Assembly (NCBI GenBank): GCA_016869975.1
Contig: VGCZ01000031.1
Span: 1-59,786, forward strand
Length of the DNA: 59,786 nucleotides
Source: Alphaproteobacteria bacterium
GTDB taxonomy: Bacteria > Pseudomonadota > Alphaproteobacteria > Reyranellales > Reyranellaceae
Direction: 5' to 3'
The position numbers were made by a program, and so were the translations under genes. Of this stretch, positions 52,823 to 59,786 are shown piece after piece. The notes beneath the pieces are model-generated. The model did not search any database. It was not told the origin of the DNA and was given only the letters and a program-made list of their open reading frames with translations. Numbering within the stretch: the stretch's first letter is position 1; each line of letters begins with the position of its first letter.

Positions 52823-53011
52823 TCACGATTTCGTGTCGTCTTCCCTGGCGTGCGCCGCGTGTGCGCGCCGGGCGCGCTCCTCCTCGAGCTTGCTGGCGCG
52901 CTTCTCGGCGCCGGTCCGACCATGGATCGCCCGGTTGGCGTCGGCTTGCGCCTCGCGCTCGCGTCGCGCCTTTTGCTTGCGCGCCCGCCTCAGGTTGACA
53001 ATATCGGCCAT
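52823..53011 (-). CDS. DUF4169 family protein
   Basis: A 62-residue highly charged protein (MADIVNLRRARKQKARREREA...) matching DUF4169, a short alphaproteobacterial family usually found next to fumC and a ribbon-helix-helix gene. Here it lies 60 bases from the divergent AsmA gene, which separates it from the RHH and fumC genes at 56.4-58 kb. The reading frame continues far upstream on the minus strand, but that part is antisense to AsmA and not real. Function unknown. Confidence 0.8.
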   Translation of the reverse strand: MADIVNLRRARKQKARREREAQADANRAIHGRTGAEKRASKLEEERARRAHAAHAREDDTKS

Positions 53012-53071
53012 GTCGTATTGTCGCCGCGTTCCCCGCCTTTGATAAGGTCGAATCGTCGCGTTGAGGTCCCC

Positions 53072-56000
53072 ATGCTGAAGAAGGTCGCGATCGGGCTGGG
53101 CGCGTTCGTCGCGCTTGTTGTCGCCGCCCTGCTGGCGGCGCCCCTGCTCATCGATGCGGAGAGCTTCAAGCCGCGCATTGCCACGGCGATCCGCGACGTC
53201 ACAGGCCGCGAGCTGGCCATGACGGGACCGGTGAAGCTGCGCCTGCTGCCCTCGCCGGTGGTGTAGGCCGCCGACATCAGGCTGTCGAACATGCCGGGTG
53301 GCAAGGCGGCTTCGATGATCGAGGCCAAGTCGCTGCGCTTGGCGGTGGGTGTCTTTTCCCTGCTTGCCGGCCGGTTGGATGTATCGGAGCTGAAGCTGGT
53401 CGAGCCGCGCATCGCGCTGGAGGTCACCGCTGACGGCCGCGCCAACTATGATTTCAGCCCACCGGCGTCGCGGCAGCCAAGCGCCGCGGGCGCCGCGCCG
53501 CCGAAAGCCGCTGGCGAGGGTTACCGCATCACCGCCGAGCGCGTCGTCGTCGAGAACGGCACGGTCAGCCTGATCGACGCCCGGGCGAAGCGCGAGATAC
53601 GCCTGGAGCAGATCGCGCTCACCGCCTCGCTGCAGGGGCTGCCTGCGCCGGCGACGCTCAACGGCACAATGGTGGCCAACGGTGTCCGACTGGCGCTGGA
53701 GGTGAACCTCGCGACCCCCGATGGCGCACGCCAGCCGGTCGAGGCGGTGCTGAAGCTCGACGATGGCGATCTGCGCCTCACCGGCGCGATCGAGGATCTC
53801 GCGAAGGCGCCGCGATATGTCGGCTCGGTGAAGCTCGCAGCGGCGGATTTCGCCGGCTTCGTCACGCGCCTGGCGCGTGCGACCGGCACTCCCCCGCCCG
53901 AGCTGCCGCCGGCGCTGGCGCGCAAGGTGGCGTACGAGGGCGGTCTCGACGCATCGGCGGCGGCGATCGTCGCGCGCGACTTCAAGCTCGGCTTTGGGGA
54001 GGACTCCGGCGCAGGGTCGCTGTCGGTGGCGCTCTCGCCGTTGAAAATTGACGGCAAGCTGAACTTCACCCGGCTCGATCTCGACAAGTGGATGGCCGCC
54101 GCGCCGACGACGCCGACCGCCGCGCCGGCGCCCGGCAAGCCCGCGCCGAGACCTGCGGCTCAGCCCGTCGGCGTGCCGGCCGATCTGGCGCTGAAGCTCG
54201 ACCTGCGCGCCACCGAGATCGTCTACGGCGGCCGTGGGGTGAAGGATTTCGTAGTCGACGTGGAGTTGGCGCAAGGCAGCCTGTCGGTGCGCAAATTGGC
54301 GGCGATCTTGCCGGGCGGCACCAGGCTCGACGCGTCGAGCAGCGCGCAGGGCAAGGCGCATCGCGGCACCATCAGCCTCGACGGCGAGAAGCTGCGCGAG
54401 CTGCTGACCTGGCTCAAGGTCGATGTCGCGTCGGTGCCGCAGAGCAAGCTCGGCGCTTTCTCGCTCAAGGGCACGCTCGCCGGCAGCGGCCTCGACACTC
54501 TTTCCATCTCCGACGCCACGGCGCAGCTCGACGGCACCAGCATGAAAGGCGCGCTGACCGTGGCGCTCAAGGCGCCACCGGCCATCACCCTCGAAGTGCA
54601 GGCCGATGCGCTTGACCTGGATGCCTGGCTGCCGAAGCAAGCCGACGCCGCGCGACCCGCGGCCAAGGGAGCGGCGCCCCAACCGGCAGCCCCCGCCGAC
54701 CTGTCGGGCGTCGACGCACGCGTGAAGGCGAAAATCGGGCGACTGACCTATGGCGGCGAGCGCCTCGATGGCGTCGATGCCGACGTCACGCTGCGCGGCG
54801 GCCGATTGACGATCGCCGACGCGCGCATCGCCGGGATCGCTGGCGGCTCGCTGGGCCTGAAGGGCAGCGTCGCCAATCTCGGCGCGGCCCCCGTCTTCGA
54901 CCTCAATATCGGGGCGCAGAACGTCAACGTGGAGCGCCTGGCGAAGCTGGCGCACCAGCCGCCGCCGACCAAGGCGCCGATCGGCGCGCTCACGGTCCAG
55001 GGCGGCATCGCCGGCACGGCGAACGATCTCACGATGCGCGACCTGCAGATCGCCGCGCTGGGCAGCCAGCTGCGCCTGACCGGCAAGCTGGCGCTGCAAC
55101 ATGGCGGGCCGCGCTATGATTTCAGCGCCTTCTCCCTGCGCACCGACGATCTCGGCAGACTCTTCGCCGCGATCGGCCAGGATCCACCGGGCGTCACGGG
55201 CGACATCAGCGCCGCCGGCGCGCTGCAGGGCGATCCCAAGGTCGTGTCCTATCGCGGCAATTTCGCGCTCAAGGGCATTCAGGCGCAGGGCTCGGTGCGG
55301 GTCGATATCGCGGCGGTACCGCGGATCACCGCCGATCTGCGCGTCGGCGATCTCGACATCGAGAAACTCATCGGCGGCGGTGCGGCCGGCCCGGCCGCGG
55401 CTAGCGCTGGCGGTGGTGGCGGGCGTCATTCGCGCGCGCCGATCGATCTGTCGCCGCTGAAGGCGCTCGACGGCCAGTTCAAGCTGGTGGCCGCCACCCT
55501 GCAGAAAGGCGTATGGCGGCTGGAGAACGCCCAGCTCGAGGCGTCGCTGAAGGGCGGGGTGCTGACCATCGCGCGCCTCAACGGCGGCTTCTATGGCGGC
55601 GCGCTCGATCTCACCGGCAAGGTCGACGGCGCGCGCGCGCCGGGGCACCTCGATGCGCGCGTGAGTGCGGCCAACGTCAATCTCGGGCGTTTCGTGCCGG
55701 CGGTCGTGGGGTCCAATCGTATCGGCGGCGTGATGAACGCCAACGTCGCCTTCAACGCCTCGCTCGCCAGCGTCCATGATTTCGTCAGCACGGTGGACGC
55801 CGACGGCAAGATCAACGGCACGGTGCGTTTCAACGTCACCGACGCCGAGCGCATCGCCGGCCAGGCGGTCGGCGTGGTCGGCGGCGCGGCCACGCAAGGC
55901 GCCGCCGGCGTGCTGCGCGACATCACCGGCCCTGTCATCGGCGGCCTCGCGCGCGGCGCCGGCGACACCGTGGAGGGCCTGGGCCTCGCGGTGCGCATCG

Positions 56001-56368
56001 CCATGGATCGCTTCGTCGGCCGCAACGCGCCGATGAGCGGCGATATCACCGTGCGCGATGGCGTGCTGAGCACGAACAACACACGCGTCGACGGCGAGCG
56101 CGCCTGGGCGATGGTCGTGGCCAACATCAACCTGCCGGCCTGGACACAGGACACGACGCTCAACGTCTTCGTGCAGGAGGATCCGAGCCGGCCGGCCGTC
56201 ACGGTGCGCCAGACCGGCAGCGTCGACAATCCGCGTCGCGCGATCGCCACCAGCGGTGCCGGCGCGCCGCAGCAGCAGCAGCCACCGCAGCAGCAAGCGC
56301 CACCGCAACAGCGACCGAGCCCGGTCCCAGGGCCGGTGCGCGATATCCTGAAGGGGCTCGGCCGCTAA
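53072..56368 (+). pseudogene. AsmA family protein, interrupted by an in-frame TAG
   Basis: AsmA-type envelope protein, 1099 codons including both stops, predicted to be anchored by an N-terminal membrane segment (residues 5-27) with a large beta-rich periplasmic part linked to lipid transport or outer-membrane assembly. ATG 53072 has GAGG upstream. Codon 65 is TAG (53264-53266), between LLPSPVV and AADIRLSNMPGG, a stretch that is continuous in AsmA proteins. Both sides are in the same frame and the downstream 1033 codons are intact. This is either a recent nonsense mutation, a sequence error, or readthrough. A restart at ATG 53291 would lack the membrane anchor. The C-terminus is Gln/Pro-rich. 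Confidence 0.85.
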
Positions 56369-56385
56369 CCGGTGGCCGAGCCGCT

Positions 56386-56649
56386 TCAGGCTTTCGGTGC
56401 CGCCAACCGCTCGCGCAGGTCGCCGAGCACGAAGAGACGCAGGGCGCCCGACAGGTTGGGCGCACTGGCGAGATCGCGCCCGGCGATGCGCGCGCGATCG
56501 ACCTCCGCCACCAAAGCCGCCAGCGATTGTCCGCGGCGCGCGGCGATTTGCGCCAGCTCGTCCCAGAACGCCGCCTCGAGCGAGACGCTGGTGCGATGCC
56601 GGCCGATGGCGATCGAGCGCTTGCGTACGCGCGCGTCGGCGGGGATCAC
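56386..56649 (-). CDS. Ribbon-helix-helix domain protein
   Basis: An 87-residue protein with an RHH_4-type domain: [35 protein letters not shown] and then [11 protein letters not shown] use the GTG at 56649, which overlaps the fumC stop (GTGA) and has GAGGAG six bases upstream; the frame opens earlier (56691) inside fumC. This gene commonly follows fumC in alphaproteobacteria. A DNA-binding role is inferred from the fold. Confidence 0.85.
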   Translation of the reverse strand: MIPADARVRKRSIAIGRHRTSVSLEAAFWDELAQIAARRGQSLAALVAEVDRARIAGRDLASAPNLSGALRLFVLGDLRERLAAPKA

Positions 56650-58052
56650 GCCGGCTCCTCGGGCCGCGTCATCGCGCCGGGCTTCACCCATTGATCGAAC
56701 TGCGCCGCTGTGACGAAGCCCGAGGCGAGCGCCGCCTCGCGCAGCGACAGGCCTTCGAGATGCGCCTTGCGCGCGATCTTGGCCGCCTTGTCATAGCCGA
56801 TATGCGGGTTGAGCGCCGTTACCAGCATCAGCGAGCGTTCGAGTAGGTCGGTGATACGCTCCCGATTGGGTTCGATGCCGATGACGCAGTTGCGTGCGAA
56901 GCTTTCGGATGCGTCGGCCAGCAGGCGGACCGATTGCAGCACCGCATCGGCGATCACCGGCTTGTAGACGTTGAGCTGCAAATGGCCGCTGGCGCCGGCG
57001 AAAGTGACGGTGGCGTGATTGCCGATGACACGCGCGGCCACCATGGTCAGCGCCTCGGCCTGGGTCGGATTGACCTTGCCCGGCATGATCGAGGAGCCGG
57101 GCTCGTTCTCGGGCAGCGCCAGCTCGCCCAGCCCGGCGCGCGGGCCGGAACCCAGCAGGCGTACGTCGTTGGCGATCTTGTGCAGCGACACCGCGATGGT
57201 GTTGAGCGCGCCCGACAGCTCGACCAGCGCGTCATGACTCGCCAGCGCCTCGAACTTGTCGTGTGCCGAGGCAAAGGGCAGGCCGGTCAGGGCCGCGATC
57301 TCGCGCGTGAAGGTTTCCGCGAACAACGGATGCGCGTTCAGCCCGGTGCCGACGGCGGTGCCGCCCTGGGCGAGCTCGAGCACGCGCGGCAGCGCCGCAT
57401 CGAGTCGCGCCAGCGATAGCTCGATCTGCCGCGCCCAGGCGCCGAACTCCTGGCCCAAGGTCACCGGCGTGGCGTCCTGCAGATGCGTGCGGCCGATCTT
57501 GACGATCGACTCGAACGCGCTGGCCTTGGCCACGAGCGCCGTGCGCAGCTCACGCAGCGCCGGCTTCAACCGCCGCTCGACCTGGAGCGCGGCGGCGATG
57601 TGCATCGCGGTTGGAAAAGAATCGTTGGAGGACTGGCCAAGATTGACGTGATCATTGGGATGCACCGGCGCCTTGCCGCCGCGCTTGCCCGAGAGCAGCT
57701 CGTTGGCGCGCCCGGCGATGACCTCATTGGCGTTCATGTTGCTCTGCGTGCCGGAGCCGGTCTGCCAGACCACCAGCGGGAACTCCCCGGTCAAGGTGCC
57801 GTCGATTACCTCGTCGGCCGCCTTGAGGATCGCGCCGGCCTGCGGCTCCTTCAGCAAACCCAGCGCGATGTTGGCCAAGGCCGCGGCCTTCTTCTGCAGA
57901 CCCATCGCCTCGACCAGCGCGGCCGGCATGCGTTCGCCGCCGATGCGGAAGTTCTCGACGCTGCGCTGGGTCTGCGCACCCCAGTAGCGCGTGGTCGGCA
58001 CGCCGACCTCGCCCAGTGAGTCGGTTTCGATCCTGATGTCCTTGTCGGCCAT
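56646..58052 (-). CDS. fumC: Fumarate hydratase, class II
   Basis: A 468-residue oxygen-stable fumarase converting fumarate and malate in the citric acid cycle. The family signature [13 protein letters not shown] with the mobile-loop serine is intact, as are [11 protein letters not shown] with the catalytic His and [13 protein letters not shown] near residue 100. The downstream RHH gene overlaps by four bases. It is separated from gltD upstream by a hairpin. Confidence 0.96.
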   Translation of the reverse strand: MADKDIRIETDSLGEVGVPTTRYWGAQTQRSVENFRIGGERMPAALVEAMGLQKKAAALANIALGLLKEPQAGAILKAADEVIDGTLTGEFPLVVWQTGSGTQSNMNANEVIAGRANELLSGKRGGKAPVHPNDHVNLGQSSNDSFPTAMHIAAALQVERRLKPALRELRTALVAKASAFESIVKIGRTHLQDATPVTLGQEFGAWARQIELSLARLDAALPRVLELAQGGTAVGTGLNAHPLFAETFTREIAALTGLPFASAHDKFEALASHDALVELSGALNTIAVSLHKIANDVRLLGSGPRAGLGELALPENEPGSSIMPGKVNPTQAEALTMVAARVIGNHATVTFAGASGHLQLNVYKPVIADAVLQSVRLLADASESFARNCVIGIEPNRERITDLLERSLMLVTALNPHIGYDKAAKIARKAHLEGLSLREAALASGFVTAAQFDQWVKPGAMTRPEEPA

Positions 58053-58074
58053 GCCGGAACTTTCTGGAAACGAA

Positions 58075-58102
58075 GAGGGCGGAACCCCGCGGCTCCGCCC
58101 TC
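58075..58102 (-). terminator. Hairpin between gltD and fumC
   Basis: A perfect 9-bp stem GAGGGCGGA / TCCGCCCTC. On the minus strand it is followed by a mild T-rich stretch (TTCGTTTCC). It lies 41 bases after the gltD stop and could end the gltBD transcript. Confidence 0.55.
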
Positions 58103-58143
58103 CATGTCGTACCCATCGTGGCCGGGGTCAACCCGGCTATTGT

Positions 58144-59595
58144 TCAACGCGGCAGGACGGTCGAGCCCATCAGGAACGCGTCGACCGCGGAGGCGCATTG
58201 GCGGCCTTCGCGGATCGCCCAAACCACCAGCGACTGGCCGCGCCGCATGTCGCCGGCCGAGAACAGCTTGGGTACCGAGGTCTTGTAGTCCAGAACGTTG
58301 GCCTTGATGTTGCCGCGCGGGTCGAGCTCGACACCGGACTGCTCGACCATGCCCTTGCGCACGGGGCCGAGGAAGCCCATCGCCAGCAGCACGAGATCGG
58401 CCTTCAGCTCGAAGGCGCTGCCGGCGATCTCGCGCATGGCCATGCGGCCGGAGGCGTCCTTGACCCACTCGACACGAACGCATTCCAGCGCCGTGACCTT
58501 GCCGTTCGCGCCGATGGCGCGTTTGGTCAGCACGGCGAAATCGCGCTCGGCGCCTTCCTCCTGCGAGGACGACGTGCGCATCTTCAGCGGCCAATCGGGC
58601 CAGGTGAGGCCCTTGTCCTCTTTATCCGGTGGCTGCGGCATGACCTCGAGCTGGGTCACCGAGGCGGCCCCCTGGCGGTTCGAGGTGCCGATGCAGTCCG
58701 AGCCGGTGTCGCCGCCACCGATCACCACGACGTGCTTGCCCTTGGCCGAGATCGTGCCGCGCGGCGCCGCGCGCGCCTCGTCGTCGCCGGCGACGCGCTT
58801 GTTCTGCTGGGTCAGGAAGCTCATCGCAAAGTGGATGCCGTCGAGCTCGCGGCCCGGCACCTCCAGGTCGCGCGGCCACTCGGCGCCGCCAGTCAGCGCC
58901 ACGGCGTCGTAGCCCTCGAGCAGCGACTTCACCGAGATCGTCATGCCGACCTCGACGCCGATGCGGAACTCGACGCCCTCGGCCTCCATCTGCCTGACGC
59001 GGCGGTCGATGAGATGCTTCTCCATCTTGAAATCGGGGATGCCGTAGCGCAGCAGGCCGCCGACGCGGTCGCTCTTCTCGAAGAGCGTCACAGAATGGCC
59101 TGCGCGCGCGAGTTGCTGGGCGCAGGCCATGCCGGCGGGACCCGAGCCGACGACGGCGACGCGCTTGCCGCTCTTCTTCGCCGGCGCCTGCGGCGTGATC
59201 CAGCCTTCGTCCCAGCCGCGATCGACGATCGCACATTCGATCGTCTTGATGGTCACCGGGTTGTCGTCGATGTTCAGTACGCAGCTTGCCTCGCAGGGCG
59301 CGGGGCAGATCCGGCCGGTGAACTCCGGGAAGTTGTTGGTGGAGTGCAGCACCTCGAGCGCGTCGCGCCACTGGTCGCGATAGACGAGGTTGTTGAAGTC
59401 AGGGATCTGGTTACTGACCGGGCAGCCGTTGTGGCAGAACGGGATGCCGCAATCCATGCAGCGTGCGCCCTGCTGACGGACCGACTCCGCCGGCAGCGGC
59501 AGGACGAATTCCTTCCAGGTCTTCAGGCGCGACTCGACCTTTTCGTAGCCCCGGTCCTGGCGCTCGATCTCGAGGAAGCCGGTTGGCTTGCCCAT
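58144..59595 (-). CDS. gltD: Glutamate synthase small (beta) subunit
   Basis: A 483-residue FAD- and Fe-S-containing subunit that takes electrons from NADPH and passes them to the large subunit for glutamate synthesis from glutamine and 2-oxoglutarate. The N-terminal cysteine motifs [14 protein letters not shown] and CPAPCEASC bind the clusters; [13 protein letters not shown] binds [13 protein letters not shown] is in the NADPH domain. It lies 65 bases downstream of gltB, with a repeat in between. Confidence 0.95.
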   Translation of the reverse strand: MGKPTGFLEIERQDRGYEKVESRLKTWKEFVLPLPAESVRQQGARCMDCGIPFCHNGCPVSNQIPDFNNLVYRDQWRDALEVLHSTNNFPEFTGRICPAPCEASCVLNIDDNPVTIKTIECAIVDRGWDEGWITPQAPAKKSGKRVAVVGSGPAGMACAQQLARAGHSVTLFEKSDRVGGLLRYGIPDFKMEKHLIDRRVRQMEAEGVEFRIGVEVGMTISVKSLLEGYDAVALTGGAEWPRDLEVPGRELDGIHFAMSFLTQQNKRVAGDDEARAAPRGTISAKGKHVVVIGGGDTGSDCIGTSNRQGAASVTQLEVMPQPPDKEDKGLTWPDWPLKMRTSSSQEEGAERDFAVLTKRAIGANGKVTALECVRVEWVKDASGRMAMREIAGSAFELKADLVLLAMGFLGPVRKGMVEQSGVELDPRGNIKANVLDYKTSVPKLFSAGDMRRGQSLVVWAIREGRQCASAVDAFLMGSTVLPR

Positions 59596-59619
59596 CGTCT
59601 TGAACTCCGTCTCGGCACT

Positions 59620-59652
59620 CCTGTCATCCCTCGCTGCGGTCAGGATGACAGG
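59620..59652. repeat. Short inverted repeat, family B-related, inside gltBD
   Basis: Perfect 10-bp arms CCTGTCATCC / GGATGACAGG enclose TCGCTGCGG-like sequence. It resembles the ends of family B joined with the middle removed. It sits in the 65-base gap between gltB and gltD. Confidence 0.75.
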
Positions 59653-59660
59653 GAGGGTTG

Positions 59661-59786
59661 TTACTCCGCGGCGACGGCCTTGGCCGCCGTGCGTTCGGCG
59701 CGCATGTCGAGCAGCGCGCGGCGGTAATCCTTCGGCATCACCTTGACGAAGCGCTTTACGGCTTGGTCCCAGTTCGCGAGGATCTC
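59661..59786 (-). CDS. gltB: Glutamate synthase large (alpha) subunit, 3' end only
   Basis: The last 41 codons plus stop, entering from the right edge. The translation [20 protein letters not shown] followed by [11 protein letters not shown] matches the extreme C-terminus of GltB (…FVKVMP.DY.RAL). The Ala/Lys-rich tail ends AVAAE. Position immediately upstream of gltD confirms the call. The rest of the gene lies outside the window. Confidence 0.9.
   Translation of the reverse strand, partial: EILANWDQAVKRFVKVMPKDYRRALLDMRAERTAAKAVAAE

Noticed and set aside
52823-56308. A 1161-codon open frame on the minus strand
   Set aside because: Only its last 62 codons (DUF4169, from 53011) are a real gene. 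The rest is antisense to AsmA and has no recognisable domain.
53291-56368. AsmA as a normal gene starting at the internal ATG
   Set aside because: The sequence upstream of the TAG is in the same frame, has a good ribosome binding site and encodes the AsmA membrane anchor, so a single interrupted gene is the better reading.

Overview
The window is GC-rich chromosomal DNA from an alphaproteobacterium. The family content points there: DUF1127, DUF4169, a fused ArsR-methyltransferase in front of metF, a methionine synthase split in two, a fumC/ribbon-helix-helix/DUF4169 neighbourhood, MlaA and MlaC, and prmA and uvrD of alphaproteobacterial type. Genus cannot be fixed from the sequence alone. I see no rRNA, tRNA, CRISPR array, prophage or insertion sequence. 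About fifty genes are packed with short gaps; the only gene-free stretch over 300 bases is 35160-35468, which holds a hairpin and a dispersed repeat.

Layout. 1-13.7 kb: the first codons of a minus-strand gene, an FNR/FixK-type box, a fatty acid hydroxylase, a D-2-hydroxyacid dehydrogenase, an Xaa-Pro aminopeptidase, a DUF1127 protein, prmA, uvrD, an LprI-like exported protein, then a GH3-family acyl-adenylating enzyme downstream of a penicillin-acylase-family lipoprotein. 13.9-19 kb: a compact plus-strand cluster of two HtrA-like proteins that have both lost the whole catalytic triad, a metallo-beta-lactamase-fold protein with altered metal ligands, an FAD monooxygenase and a DUF2783 protein. 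19-25.4 kb: acyl-CoA-type metabolism (two tandem hotdog thioesterases, an alpha/beta hydrolase, an MmgE/PrpD protein, an NADP oxidoreductase, a NUDIX hydrolase) and an AEC-family permease.

25.4-31.2 kb is the methionine-cycle operon: ArsR-methyltransferase regulator, metF, metH N-terminal subunit and metH C-terminal subunit, with overlapping junctions at the regulator-metF and metH-metH boundaries. 31.3-35.2 kb: envelope genes (mlaA, mlaC, an NlpD-like lipoprotein), cysE and a RidA protein. 35.4-41.3 kb: a large hybrid histidine kinase with five PAS units arranged at 387-390 bp spacing, its tail-to-tail response regulator, and a lipid kinase with a CRP-like site. 41.3-47.1 kb: a low-GC orphan ORF, a GlcD-type oxidase, an MFS transporter, an FkbM methyltransferase and a class III aminotransferase. 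47.2-50 kb: a DUF1800/DUF1501 pair. 50-53 kb: an SDR overlapping an adenylate cyclase, an HxlR regulator and DUF4169. 53-56.4 kb: an AsmA gene interrupted by an in-frame TAG. 56.4-59.8 kb: an RHH protein, fumC, gltD and the 3' end of gltB.

Intergenic gaps carry at least two families of dispersed palindromes. The strongest candidates for an undescribed system are the pseudoprotease/MBL/FAD/DUF2783 cluster and the GH3-penicillin acylase pair. All function calls rest on motif recognition by eye, with no database search.
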